Under the pieces are notes generated by a model. The model made no database searches, was not told the DNA's origin, and worked only from the letters and a program-made list of their open reading frames with translations. From the NCBI GenBank assembly GCA_937873495.1, contig CALMXZ010000011.1, positions 532,808 through 596,807 of the forward strand: 64,000 nt of DNA, read 5' to 3'. A program made the position numbers and the translations under genes. The DNA comes from an uncultured Trueperaceae bacterium. Lineage in GTDB: Bacteria > Deinococcota > Deinococci > Deinococcales > Trueperaceae. Of this stretch, positions 45,747 to 56,400 are shown piece after piece. The number at the start of each line of letters is the position of its first letter. Within the stretch, counting starts at the first letter, position 1.

Positions 45747-47339
45747 GTGGGCCTAATCATAACAGCCGAGTTCGCGCTGGGCACCTACCAAGGTAGGAGT
45801 CCAACCGGTGCGCCGGAACCCTTCCCCGAAGTAGACAGGCTGTTCGCGGCATTCACGGCCGCAGCCGGAGCTAGTCCGTACGCCGACATGCACGGATCTG
45901 CACTACGCATTACCGATAGGCATCGGGCTGCACTCGAGTGGATGGAGTCGAACGCTCCGGACAAGATCTCGATGCCGGACTACCGGTTCAATGTGCCTAA
46001 CGTCACCGCGTACAGGGTGACGGGTCTACGGTCGAAAACCACATACGCGTCCCCAGCCTCACGCGATGCGTTAGCAAGAGCAAGCTTGGCTGGTCCGTTG
46101 TACTGGTGCTGGCTGGTGGCTCCCGACCGAGAGATCGTAGGCGCGCTCGAGGAGTTGGCAAGCGAGGTGGCCTACCTGGGCGAGGCGAACTCACCCGTCG
46201 TGGTTCGGGTCAGTGGGGAAGAGATTCCGGCAGGAAACGCTCTCTCCAAAGTGCTCGAAACGGAGCTGTTTCCTATCGGCGCCGTTCCCATCTCTACACC
46301 CGCTCCTGGACGGCTTCGAAAGCTCGAAGCTTCGCATGAATCGCATCTGGCCAAAGGTCGGGGAGAAGACGGACCGCCACCCGCGAGCGAACAGGAGCTT
46401 CAAGCTCCATGGTCGAGCGAAGGCGTCAGGCTTCTCTGGTATAGGCAAGAAGAGCAGCAGGACGCCACCGATGGAGTTCCTTGGATAGGTGCGATAGTCG
46501 TGGAAGCGCAGGCTGCCGAGGAAGGCACGCAGTGGCCACCTCGACCGGAGAACCGGGTGGCCTGGGCCGTGGCCCTGCATAGGGCGCTCGCGAGAGCGTT
46601 GGACCCCGACGCACCCCCGCTGGTGACGGGTCACGGCCCGCCTGACCAGCGACTGCCCGCGAACCGCCTCGCCATCCAGACCATCAGCCGGGAAGATCCA
46701 GTGAGCTGGGATCACAGCGTCGGGGTCGACGGCTCTTTCGTTCTGCTAATACCCCGGGATGCTTCCGCGGAAGACCAAGCGACCGTCATGCGCGGACTCC
46801 AGGCAGTGGCTGGACGCAGCGTCTACATGGGACGGCTAGGCTCTCTTATGTTAGGGAGGGTCCGGTTCATAGAGGCCATCGAGTTCTGGAGATCGCCGGT
46901 GCCAGGTTACAAGCGCTTGTACGTGCCTCGACCCCTGGTAATAGCCGAGACCCGCGCTCAGAACAAGGTGAACGACCGCGCGTGGGGCCTAGAGGACGCC
47001 GCGCTTCTCTCGATAGGCATGGTCTGGCGCGACTTGCTGGAAATCGAGGGTAAGGGCGAGCGGTTCTACCGTGACTTGGTCGAGGCAGCGAGGTCCATGG
47101 CAAGGATTCATAAACCACGACAAGTGGTCGGGCAGGACCTCGTCAAGTTCGTGCATCGCGTGAACCCGTCCAATGTTCTAACTGCCTTCACGGCCTTCTT
47201 CGAGTTCAAGAAGGAAGTCGTGGAGTCACGGGCGCCTGTCGCAATTGGGCAAGCAAGGCACCTTGGCAACGGCCTACTAGTACCCGTAGACCTCCCAGCG
47301 TCTCTCTTCTCCGAGGACGGCGAGTTGTCATGGGTTTAG
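45747..47339 (+). CDS. csb2: type I-G protein Csb2 (Cas5-Cas6 fusion)
   Basis: 530 aa of the GSU0054/Csb2 family. The N-terminal part (LIITAEFALGTYQGRSPTGA, EPFPEVDRLFAAFTAAAG) is Cas5-like; the C-terminal part, with LGRVRFIEAIEFWRSPVPGY and VGQDLVKFVHRVNPSN, corresponds to the Cas6-like domain that processes pre-crRNA. Starts at GTG 45747 with GAGAGGTGAAGC upstream and overlaps cas3 by 10 bp. It should recognise the repeat stem GCTACCG/CGGTAGC, and may also process the crRNA-like RNA upstream. Confidence 0.88.
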   Translation: MGLIITAEFALGTYQGRSPTGAPEPFPEVDRLFAAFTAAAGASPYADMHGSALRITDRHRAALEWMESNAPDKISMPDYRFNVPNVTAYRVTGLRSKTTYASPASRDALARASLAGPLYWCWLVAPDREIVGALEELASEVAYLGEANSPVVVRVSGEEIPAGNALSKVLETELFPIGAVPISTPAPGRLRKLEASHESHLAKGRGEDGPPPASEQELQAPWSSEGVRLLWYRQEEQQDATDGVPWIGAIVVEAQAAEEGTQWPPRPENRVAWAVALHRALARALDPDAPPLVTGHGPPDQRLPANRLAIQTISREDPVSWDHSVGVDGSFVLLIPRDASAEDQATVMRGLQAVAGRSVYMGRLGSLMLGRVRFIEAIEFWRSPVPGYKRLYVPRPLVIAETRAQNKVNDRAWGLEDAALLSIGMVWRDLLEIEGKGERFYRDLVEAARSMARIHKPRQVVGQDLVKFVHRVNPSNVLTAFTAFFEFKKEVVESRAPVAIGQARHLGNGLLVPVDLPASLFSEDGELSWV

Positions 47340-50230
47340 ATGCGTCCGACTTCTCCGAGTTCTTCCACGAGCTGCACGGCCATGAACCGTTCGAATGGCA
47401 GTCGCGCCTTCTGCGCTTACTCGTCGATGAAGGCAAGTGGCCCGTCCGGATAGCGGCACCTACTGGCTCAGGGAAGACAAGCGTCATCGACGTACACCTT
47501 TTCGCCAACGCCCTCGCGCACGAGAGCGGCGCACAGTTGCCGCGCCGGCTTGTCATGACCGTCAATCGACGCAGCCTCATCGACGACCACGCTCAGCACG
47601 CGGCATACGTAGCCAAAGCGCTATCCGGTGCCCTGACCGCGCCGGATTCTCGCCTCCAGACGCTCCACGAAGTCGCGAGACGGTTGAGAGAGCGCTCTGG
47701 GGCATCGGTTGGACTAACCGACGTTGCGCCTGCCATCGTGCAGACGATCCGGGGTGGTATCGCGCTTGACCGGTCCTGGAGCAGTATGCCGGCGGCCGTC
47801 GCCGTACTTTGCATCACTCCCGACATGTGGGGCAGCAGAGTCATGTTCCGGGGCTACGGCACGTCGGTACAGGCTAGACCCATCGAAGCGGCTCTGTTGG
47901 CTGTCGACTCGGTCCTCGTGGTAGACGAAGCGCACCTGAATCAGCAACTCCTACTTACAGCACGTAGAGTCGCTACTCTTCAAGGAGCCGCCCGGGAGGC
48001 GGTTGGACCCCCGGTGCTCCAAGTCGTGGAGACCACCGCTACCCCTGCCGGAGTTCAAGATGAGCGAGCGCAGGAGATCGTCGTTGACGAGAACAGTCTA
48101 GGGGAAGGCGAGCCCGGCCAGCTTCTTCGGCGCAGGCTGGCGTCGCCCAAGCCCATCGAGCTGATCGAGATCATGTCGCCGAGATCGGATCGGAACGAGC
48201 TGACAGCAGTGCTTGCAGCACAGTGCGATAGGCTCGCTCAAATCGAGTCGTTGGCGGCCGTACCGATCGGTTGCGTCGTCAATACAGTGCCGATGGCAAG
48301 AGCGGTAGCAGACGCTTTGCGCACCCAATACGGAGCGGACGCAGTTATAGAGGTGATAGGCGGCCTCAGGCAGTATGACCGCATAGGCCTCAGTAAGTTG
48401 TACCCAAGGACTTTGGGTGACTACGACCAACCAGACGCGGAGCCGACACCGCGTTTCGTGGTCGGGACTCAGGCGCTTGAGGTCGGAATCAACATCGACC
48501 TTGGCGCCCTCGTCACGGAACTTGCCCCCGCAAGCGCATTGGTCCAACGGGCCGGCCGCGTGAACCGGTTCGGTTCCCGCGAGTACGGTCCGGCAGTCGT
48601 CGTAGTGCCTGATCAGACCAATGCTACCGATACTGGACCCTACAAGGCAGACGATTTGGCCAAGGCGCTCTCGTGGTTGCGTACGAGGTCCTCGGATGCT
48701 AATGGACTAGCGCCGCTAGCGCTACGGAAGGACCCTCCCCCTCCCATGGCCGCTAGTAGAACCTTGCTCCAGCGCCTGGAGTGGCACGACGCGGCCCGGC
48801 TTTCCCGAACGTCGGAAGATGTGGCGGCTGCTGACAGGAGGCTGCCCGGCGCCGGAGAGGACCTCACACTTTGGTTGCGGGACGACCTTACAGATCGCGC
48901 GGAGGCATTCGTAGTGGTCCGCGACTACCTGCCCGATAACGTGTCCCACGCAGCGAAGATAGCGGCAGCCATAGCACCCCGCGGCGCCGAACTCTTCTCC
49001 GTTTCGCTCAATAGAGCACGGTCTATCGCAGAGACCCGGCATAAGAACGCGCCCAAGAGTGGCCCGGATTCCGGGCTTCTTGTCTACAGACGCAACCGCC
49101 CCGAGGTCCTCGCTGAGGTGGGTGAGCTGCTCCCAGGCGATTGCTTAGTCGTTCCTCCAGGAACTCAGGTATTAGGCACGGCGAGAGAACAACTTAGGGT
49201 CGGCACCGAAGGGTCGGCACCTAACGATGTCTACGACGAAGTGACGATCCAGGAAGTCAATGCCTCGACCGGCAGCAGCGACTTCTGGCAGTTCCGTGTC
49301 CTACTTCCAGGATTGTCGCCAGAGGAAGCGCTGGAAGATGAGAACTCCAGCTCTCCCCTGCTGAGCGCGCGCGAAGCGATCCTCGCTCTTGTAGACGAGC
49401 AGGGAACGGATGACAGCGAGGGGGTTGGCCCTGGCGACCGAGCGTGGGAAGCCATCAGCGCGTTAGCTGGTTATCTGCGGGGGTCATCAGAGCACATGAA
49501 CGCCTCCGAGCGCCGCGTCGAACTACTAACCGAACTTGCCGCAAGCGTTGAACTCGGCGAACCACCGGAGATCGTGGTCGTGCCGGGGCTTGGCCCCGAC
49601 GAGCCGATATTTGTTCTCGTTCGCCAGCGTGAACTGCCCGAGGACGATAGGCGTAGCGAGCGATCCATGCAGAGGGTGTTCCTCGACGACCACTCGCACG
49701 CTGTTGCCGAGAGGGCACAGCAACTAGGAGTCACCGTAGGGCTGTCCGATGACAGCCTTGCTGCCGTGACCGAGGCCGCGCTAGAACACGATTCCGGCAA
49801 GGAGGCTCCGCGATTCCAGACCTACCTGGCAGCAGGGCGTAGCCGAGACAGGGCCCTGGCGAAGAGCTCGTATCGGATCTCTCGGAAACTGCGTGCGCGA
49901 CTCGGGTTGGTCGGCTGGCGCCATGAGCAGCTCTCGGCCGCTAGGTACTTCGGCAAGGGTCCGGAAGCAAGCGAACTGGTCACCTGGCTCATCGGCACGA
50001 GCCACGGGTATGGGCGTGGCACTTTCGACGCAGACGCAACGCTGCTGCTTCCAGATGGCCAGCGCGAGGTTGGCATGGGAGCTATGGACGCCGCGCTGGA
50101 TCTCTATGACGATGGCGCTTGGGACGAGCTCCTCGAGCGGTTGGTCAGAGAGTACGGACCCTGGGGGATCGCTTACCTGGAGACGATCGTACGAGCAGCG
50201 GACCAGACGGTTTCGGCGGAGGGGCGATGA
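47330..50230 (+). CDS. cas3: Cas3 helicase-nuclease with C-terminal HD domain
   Basis: 966 aa. SF2 helicase: Walker A APTGSGKT at residues 43-50, DEAH at about 199-202 (VVDEAHLNQQ), motif VI in LVQRAGRVNRFG. The HD nuclease is at the C-terminus, LEHDSGKEAPRFQTYL with His820 and Asp821, then WRHEQLSAARYF and GTSHGYGRG. This reversed order (helicase first, HD last) is the hallmark of type I-G/I-U. All key residues are present, so DNA degradation is expected. Start overlaps csb2 and stop overlaps the next start (ATGA). Confidence 0.95.
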   Translation: MGLDASDFSEFFHELHGHEPFEWQSRLLRLLVDEGKWPVRIAAPTGSGKTSVIDVHLFANALAHESGAQLPRRLVMTVNRRSLIDDHAQHAAYVAKALSGALTAPDSRLQTLHEVARRLRERSGASVGLTDVAPAIVQTIRGGIALDRSWSSMPAAVAVLCITPDMWGSRVMFRGYGTSVQARPIEAALLAVDSVLVVDEAHLNQQLLLTARRVATLQGAAREAVGPPVLQVVETTATPAGVQDERAQEIVVDENSLGEGEPGQLLRRRLASPKPIELIEIMSPRSDRNELTAVLAAQCDRLAQIESLAAVPIGCVVNTVPMARAVADALRTQYGADAVIEVIGGLRQYDRIGLSKLYPRTLGDYDQPDAEPTPRFVVGTQALEVGINIDLGALVTELAPASALVQRAGRVNRFGSREYGPAVVVVPDQTNATDTGPYKADDLAKALSWLRTRSSDANGLAPLALRKDPPPPMAASRTLLQRLEWHDAARLSRTSEDVAAADRRLPGAGEDLTLWLRDDLTDRAEAFVVVRDYLPDNVSHAAKIAAAIAPRGAELFSVSLNRARSIAETRHKNAPKSGPDSGLLVYRRNRPEVLAEVGELLPGDCLVVPPGTQVLGTAREQLRVGTEGSAPNDVYDEVTIQEVNASTGSSDFWQFRVLLPGLSPEEALEDENSSSPLLSAREAILALVDEQGTDDSEGVGPGDRAWEAISALAGYLRGSSEHMNASERRVELLTELAASVELGEPPEIVVVPGLGPDEPIFVLVRQRELPEDDRRSERSMQRVFLDDHSHAVAERAQQLGVTVGLSDDSLAAVTEAALEHDSGKEAPRFQTYLAAGRSRDRALAKSSYRISRKLRARLGLVGWRHEQLSAARYFGKGPEASELVTWLIGTSHGYGRGTFDADATLLLPDGQREVGMGAMDAALDLYDDGAWDELLERLVREYGPWGIAYLETIVRAADQTVSAEGR

Positions 50231-51351
50231 GTGAGATTGTTTTGTCTGGAGACCCGAGAAGCTTCCTCAATCACTTCGCGGCCTTCGGGCTCGCCGCAAT
50301 CTTGGAAGAAGGGTTGAGGAGAACGTGCAGGGTGTCGCAACGCTCCGCCAACTCGCTCGTCGTATCTGTAGACAGCGAGACCGAGACGCCCGAGTCGATG
50401 GCGTCAGTTGTCAAGTTGCATGCGGAGCGGCATCTGGATTCGTGGATAATGCGCACTCACAAGCATGGGGACAAGACGTCAGGAACGATGAGCCCTCGCC
50501 TTGCCCAGCTGAAGGAGGTGTCTGAGTGGCGAACGCTGCAAGCCGCTCGATGGGCAGCTTTCGACTCAGCTTTCGAGGCCAAACTCAGTTGTCTTGACCT
50601 CATGTACATGGGCTCTCTTGGCGAGCCGGCGTATTGGTACATCGACAACAACGGCGGTAATCAACCGGACCGCGGTGCGAGCGGTTGGGAGATGAAGACT
50701 CGGAATCGGGGCGAAGAGTTCGTTCAGCATCGACTAGCGGATCTATGCCGTCGCGTGGCCGCCAGAACACCGAAAGGCGTGCTAGACGGCCTTACCTCCA
50801 TCGATCCACAGGATGAAGCCGGCAATAACTCACCAAGTAGTAGGACACCGACGGGGCTATCCGCGCCGGCAGCTACTGACAATGCCCTGGCATGGTGCGC
50901 CCTCTGGGGAATATCGCTGTTCCAGGTGACGCATAGCGCCGCAATCGCTGTCGGAACAGGCAAGGGCAGCGGGCGGCAGTCGGTCACAGCAGGGTTAGTA
51001 CGCGGCCTTCCCCTGCCGGAGTCACTGGCTAGGGCATACGCATTTCTCCCTATCTTTCCGCGTCCTACCCGGCTGGCGCGAATCAAGACGATAGTGGGGA
51101 GTGGCCAATTGGCCCGGGTCGTCATACGGCATGTTCTGAACGCTACAGAACCGCAATGGAGACCTCAAGATCACCAAAAATGGAGCCGACTGTCACAGAG
51201 CTTGAGCGCGCTCCCAGACGAGGCGTGGCTCAAGAGGAAAGGCTGCCCGGCAGCACTTATCGGTTACATAAAGGTGAGCGATAACGTGAACGCCCCAGAG
51301 CCACACGTGACGCGAGGGACGTATCTCATGTTCGGTTCCGACGGACCATGA
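50227..51351 (+). CDS. csb3: type I-G large-subunit-like protein, Csb3 family
   Basis: 374 aa. The N-terminus SGDPRSFLNHFAAFGLAAIL and the blocks PRLAQLKEVSEWRTLQAARW, SLGEPAYWYIDNNGGNQPDR and GLVRGLPLPESLARAYAFLP resemble the Csb3/Cas8-type subunits found in part of the I-G loci in place of the larger Csx17. Size is about half of Csx17, so it is a compact large subunit that would recognise the PAM. The ATG at 50227 is used because it overlaps the cas3 stop; the longer frame upstream lies inside cas3. Csx17 is the alternative name if the profile fits better. Confidence 0.75.
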   Translation: MSEIVLSGDPRSFLNHFAAFGLAAILEEGLRRTCRVSQRSANSLVVSVDSETETPESMASVVKLHAERHLDSWIMRTHKHGDKTSGTMSPRLAQLKEVSEWRTLQAARWAAFDSAFEAKLSCLDLMYMGSLGEPAYWYIDNNGGNQPDRGASGWEMKTRNRGEEFVQHRLADLCRRVAARTPKGVLDGLTSIDPQDEAGNNSPSSRTPTGLSAPAATDNALAWCALWGISLFQVTHSAAIAVGTGKGSGRQSVTAGLVRGLPLPESLARAYAFLPIFPRPTRLARIKTIVGSGQLARVVIRHVLNATEPQWRPQDHQKWSRLSQSLSALPDEAWLKRKGCPAALIGYIKVSDNVNAPEPHVTRGTYLMFGSDGP

Positions 51352-52943
51352 GCGACCGAGCGGAAGATCCCATTCCGATCAGTCTTGTCTCACATTGGAT
51401 GTTCTGCCCCCGCCGAGCATGGCTGGAAGCCGTGGGAGAGAAGACCGACACCGGACAGATGGCCACGGGGGTATCCGCCCATGAGAGAACGCACGATCCC
51501 AGCACCGCTAGGGGCGCCGAGCTACGCGGGGTTGACGTAGGCCACGCCGGATGGGGTGTGACCGGACGTGTCGACACCATCGAGCAAACGGACGCCGGTT
51601 GGATAGTAAGAGAGTACAAGGCGACCCCAGTGAAGCTCACTCCAGAAGTAACTCCGCCCATGCGAACGCAGCTCGCACTGCAAGTCGCGTGCTTGGAGAG
51701 TTCCGGCGCGATCGTCGCAGGGACCGAGGTCTACTTCACGACTCATAACCGGCGTGTCCGGGTTGAGCTCGACCAGACCGACTTTGCAGACGCAGAAGAG
51801 GCTGTCAACGCGACTAGACAGGTGGTCAGTTCACCCACGGCGCCTCCCCCACTCGAGGACAGCCCGAAATGTGCCCACTGCTCTCACGCAGGAGTGTGTT
51901 TGCCGGATGAACGTAAGCTCGCCCCCGTAACTCGCCGCGTACACGCGTCTTCACCCGAGACGCAGATCGTCCACCTAGCCACGCCCGGTTCGCGTGCCAG
52001 CATCAGCCAGGGAAGGTTGGTGGTGAAGAAGGGTGATGAGGCGCTTGGTGAGGTTCCGATCGAACGTGTTCTGGGTATCCAAGTTCACGGCAACGTAGAT
52101 GTGTCTGGTGCCCTCATCCGCGAAGTCCTATGGCGCGGAGGTTCGATCGTCTGGTGCACAGGGGTCGGACGCGTCGTAGGGTGGGCGCGCTCGGGATCAT
52201 CACCCAACGGACTGACACGGGTCCAACAGCATGTAGCATCCGCCGAAGGGCGGCTCGGTCTTGCCAGAGAGTTCATCTCCGCCAAGGTCGCTAATCAGGC
52301 CACCCTTCTCCGACGCTCAGCGGGAAAAACAGAAGTGGTACAGAGGCTGCGAGAGCTTCAAGGCGACATTGCTAACACCGAAACCTGGCAGGAGGTCCTC
52401 GGCGCAGAGGGAGAAGCAGCGTCACGATACTTCGACGCTTTCTCCAGCTTCTTCGGGCCAGACTTCAGCCGCAGCTGGAGCTGGTGTGGACGAGGCTCGC
52501 GTCCAGCGCGCGATCCTGTGAACGCGATGCTCAACTACGCATACGGCATGCTTGCCTCGGACTGCATTCGGGCCGTGATGTCGTGCGGCCTGGACCCTCA
52601 TGCGGGGTTCCTCCACTCCAGCAACAGAAACAAGCCTGCGCTCGCACTCGACCTCATGGAAGAGTTCCGAGCACCAATAGCAGACTCTGTGGTGATCAAC
52701 GCCATAAACAACAAGGAGGTGAAGCCCGATGACTTCGACTCCAGCCTAGGCACGACGCGCCTAAAGGAGAAAGCGAGGCGCGCCGTGATCGCCGGGTATG
52801 AGCGAAGGATTCAGACCGAGTTCAGGCATCCTCTGTTCGAATACTCGGTGACCTGGAGGCGGGCCATCGAGGTGCAGGCACGCCAAGTTCTCGGCGTCCT
52901 CGACGGCACGCAAACCCGATACGCGGGTATCAGAGTCCGATGA
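51348..52943 (+). CDS. cas4-cas1: Cas4-Cas1 fusion (spacer acquisition)
   Basis: 531 aa. Residues 1-190 are Cas4: iron-sulfur cysteines C20 (MFCPRRAW) and C175, C178, C184 (CAHCSHAGVC), with the nuclease block ...VTGRVDTI...WIVREYKAT. Residues about 200-531 are Cas1, with Glu in GAEGEAASRYF, His423 in PHAGFLHSSN and the acidic LDLMEEFR. The fusion is typical of type I-G and selects PAM-containing prespacers. Overlaps the previous and next genes by 4 bp (ATGA). Active-site residues are intact, so adaptation is probably functional, in agreement with the very long array. Confidence 0.95.
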   Translation: MSDRAEDPIPISLVSHWMFCPRRAWLEAVGEKTDTGQMATGVSAHERTHDPSTARGAELRGVDVGHAGWGVTGRVDTIEQTDAGWIVREYKATPVKLTPEVTPPMRTQLALQVACLESSGAIVAGTEVYFTTHNRRVRVELDQTDFADAEEAVNATRQVVSSPTAPPPLEDSPKCAHCSHAGVCLPDERKLAPVTRRVHASSPETQIVHLATPGSRASISQGRLVVKKGDEALGEVPIERVLGIQVHGNVDVSGALIREVLWRGGSIVWCTGVGRVVGWARSGSSPNGLTRVQQHVASAEGRLGLAREFISAKVANQATLLRRSAGKTEVVQRLRELQGDIANTETWQEVLGAEGEAASRYFDAFSSFFGPDFSRSWSWCGRGSRPARDPVNAMLNYAYGMLASDCIRAVMSCGLDPHAGFLHSSNRNKPALALDLMEEFRAPIADSVVINAINNKEVKPDDFDSSLGTTRLKEKARRAVIAGYERRIQTEFRHPLFEYSVTWRRAIEVQARQVLGVLDGTQTRYAGIRVR

Positions 52944-53245
52944 GCGCTGAGGACAGGCGTATGTTCGTCATTGCCTACGACATACCTGATGACGGTCGCC
53001 GGGCACGGGTAGCTAAGACTCTTGAAGGCTACGGTGATCGCCTCCAATACAGCGTCTTCGTAGTGATAGCTGGGCCGGCGAAGCTCGTTAGGCTTCAAGA
53101 TCGCTTAGAGAATCAGATCTTGTCGAAGGAAGACTCCATCGCCGTGTTCGACCTTGGCATACATGAGAAGCAGCGGATGAGCAAACTCGTTACCTTCATC
53201 GGGGTCAAGCGTGAAGTCACACCAGCCGACGTAATCGTGCTCTAA
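52940..53245 (+). CDS. cas2: Cas2
   Basis: 101 aa ferredoxin-fold protein: RMFVIAYDIPDDGRRARVAK, LEGYGDRLQYSVFVVIAGPA. Forms the adaptation complex with Cas1. Ends the cas operon 12 bp before a strong terminator. Confidence 0.95.
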   Translation: MSAEDRRMFVIAYDIPDDGRRARVAKTLEGYGDRLQYSVFVVIAGPAKLVRLQDRLENQILSKEDSIAVFDLGIHEKQRMSKLVTFIGVKREVTPADVIVL

Positions 53246-53256
53246 GCAAACGCTCC

Positions 53257-53305
53257 GCGAGGGCTCCGACGTTACCGAAAACGCAGAGAGCCCTCGCATC
53301 TTTAT
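53257..53305 (+). terminator. terminator of the cas operon
   Basis: GCGAGGGCTC (53257-53266) pairs with GAGCCCTCGC (53288-53297) around a 21-nt loop and is followed by ATCTTTAT. It separates cas genes from the array, so the array must have its own promoter. Confidence 0.75.
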
Positions 53306-53432
53306 CGACTCGTTCCAGACGGGATAACACGATCGGGCAATGTTGGCGAGCGTCACTCGACGCCGCGCCATCGGAATAGGCCTCGCATACCTGCTCTTCT
53401 ATGTCGGCTCAGCTAGAGATAGACTTCAGGCG
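53306..53432 (+). promoter_or_regulatory. CRISPR leader
   Basis: About 127 bp between the cas terminator and the first repeat, with moderate AT content. The array decays only at the far end, so new spacers are added here. TAGAGAT near 53415 may be a -10 box, but no clear -35 is seen. Confidence 0.6.
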
Positions 53433-56400
53433 GTTGCTACCGTTCGTTCGGTAGCCCTTCATTGAGGACCGGGGGTTCCGGCGGCGGCGGCGAGGATGCG
53501 GGCGGCGTGTTGCTACCGTTCGTTCGGTAGCCCTTCATTGAGGAGTTGGGCATTTTGGCCTCTTTCGCGTCGGGGCGGCGGTTGCTACCGTTCGTTCGGT
53601 AGCCCTTCATTGAGGATCGAGGACCGCCAGCGCCTCGACCTGCCGGCGGTCGAGTTGCTACCGTTCGTTCGGTAGCCCTTCATTGAGGACTGTGGGGGCC
53701 GCCCGGGAACGGCAAGACCCACTTGGCCGTTGCTACCGTTCGTTCGGTAGCCCTTCATTGAGGAGACGGCACCAACTGGGTACCCCGCTGGACCGGCCTG
53801 GTTGCTACCGTTCGTTCGGTAGCCCTTCATTGAGGATTGGCCGGCGCGTTCGCCTCGAGGATCGTAGATAAGGTTGCTACCGTTCGTTCGGTAGCCCTTC
53901 ATTGAGGACCGCACCTGCGCAATCACCGAGCAGCGACCGCGAAGGTTGCTACCGTTCGTTCGGTAGCCCTTCATTGAGGACGGCGCATCCCCGTCTACGG
54001 CATCGCGCAGCTGCCGTTGCTACCGTTCGTTCGGTAGCCCTTCATTGAGGAGTCACCGACGGAGCGCCGCTCACGGCCGCCTTCGCGTTGCTACCGTTCG
54101 TTCGGTAGCCCTTCATTGAGGACGCCCCACGGATCGGCTACTGGTTGGCGCCTCGATCGAGTTGCTACCGTTCGTTCGGTAGCCCTTCATTGAGGACTGA
54201 CCGTGAGCGCGGCGACACTCGCGGCATGATCACGTTGCTACCGTTCGTTCGGTAGCCCTTCATTGAGGAATGTGCGACGCCACAGCCGCCGACGCCAAGG
54301 CCGTGTTGCTACCGTTCGTTCGGTAGCCCTTCATTGAGGACGCAGTCGGAGAGCGCCTCGCTGAGCGCCTGGTCGAGTTGCTACCGTTCGTTCGGTAGCC
54401 CTTCATTGAGGAGCCCGGCCGCCGTCCAACACCACCGCAGCCGACCGACGTTGCTACCGTTCGTTCGGTAGCCCTTCATTGAGGACCCCCGACCCCCCAA
54501 GGAGCCCACCATGAGCACGGTTGCTACCGTTCGTTCGGTAGCCCTTCATTGAGGAGACCGATGCGACGCAGGGCGCGACCCGGAAGGTCCACGTTGCTAC
54601 CGTTCGTTCGGTAGCCCTTCATTGAGGACCTTAGGTCATCAGGAGGCAGGCGATGACCCTCTGTTGCTACCGTTCGTTCGGTAGCCCTTCATTGAGGATT
54701 GCGCAGGGCATTGTTGCTCGACTCGTCGAGGGTGCGGGTTGCTACCGTTCGTTCGGTAGCCCTTCATTGAGGAAAGGGCAACACCTGGGGCGCCTGGGCC
54801 GAGGCCACGTTGCTACCGTTCGTTCGGTAGCCCTTCATTGAGGACCGCGGCGGTTGCGAGCGAACCCGCCACCGCCAGGCGTTGCTACCGTTCGTTCGGT
54901 AGCCCTTCATTGAGGAACGGAAGGGACCGGTGATGACGCCGGTCTGTGGAAGTTGCTACCGTTCGTTCGGTAACCCTTCATTGAGGAGCTGGGAATGGGC
55001 CTACACCCCCCTCGACAACCCCGTTGCTACCGTTCGTTCGGTAGCCCTTCATTGAGGAGGGACGGTGGGATCGGGCAAGACGTACCGCATGGTGTCGTTG
55101 CTACCGTTCGTTCGGTAGCCCTTCATTGAGGATTGTCGAGGGCCTTCTCGGTGTCGCCGGACTTGACCGTGTTGCTACCGTTCGTTCGGTAGCCCTTCAT
55201 TGAGGATGAGGTCCTGGCAGGGGCTGCCGAAGGTGATGATGTCCAGTTGCTACCGTTCGTTCGGTAGCCCTTCATTGAGGATCGGGCTCACGCTCGACAC
55301 CCAACTCGGCCAGGAAGTTGCTACCGTTCGTTCGGTAGCCCTTCATTGAGGAGCTGGACTCTGCGCGGGTCCCCCTGGCGTGGGGGTGTTGCTACCGTTC
55401 GTTCGGTAGCCCTTCATTGAGGACGCTCGGCGAGCGCGGAGTAGCACCGCTCCTCCAAGTTGCTACCGTTCGTTCGGTAGCCCTTCATTGAGGAGCCACC
55501 GACCGCGACCACCCCACGCCGGAGGCCCGGGTTGCTACCGTTCGTTCGGTAGCCCTTCATTGAGGATCTTCCTGCGCCGCGGTTAGTTGCTCGTGGGCGT
55601 GGTTGCTACCGTTCGTTCGGTAGCCCTTCATTGAGGAACACCAAGGTACCCGTTATGCAATCGCGTTATGCAGTTGCTACCGTTCGTTCGGTAGCCCTTC
55701 ATTGAGGACTAAAGGAAGGGTCAGCACGGCCCCGGTCTAAGAGGTTGCTACCGTTCGTTCGGTAGCCCTTCATTGAGGAAGTGAGACGAAGCACCAAGGA
55801 GCGAAACGATGCCGTTGCTACCGTTCGTTCGGTAGCCCTTCATTGAGGAGGCACTGGCAGCAGTGCCCCGGCCGCCGGGGATACGGTTGCTACCGTTCGT
55901 TCGGTAGCCCTTCATTGAGGAGCGAGCACGGCTACTCATGGCGTGACGCGACCGACAGGTTGCTACCGTTCGTTCGGTAGCCCTTCATTGAGGACCTGAC
56001 CGGGCCGCGTGCGTGCCAGACGCGCACGTTGCTACCGTTCGTTCGGTAGCCCTTCATTGAGGAACCAACTCATGAGGCGGCTCGTCCTCATCCTCGCCGG
56101 TTGCTACCGTTCGTTCGGTAGCCCTTCATTGAGGAGATGACACCCTCACCGTCAGGTGCGCCGTCCAGGGGTTGCTACCGTTCGTTCGGTAGCCCTTCAT
56201 TGAGGATACTAGTATGGCGCCAAAATGCCACCCCTGCAAGTTGCTACCGTTCGTTCGGTAGCCCTTCATTGAGGACACCGCCGGACTGGTCTACAAATGA
56301 TCCCAACTAGTTGCTACCGTTCGTTCGGTAGCCCTTCATTGAGGAGGGGGTGACTTGCGGCGCTTTGGTACGGCCCGGCAGTTGTTGCTACCGTTCGTTC

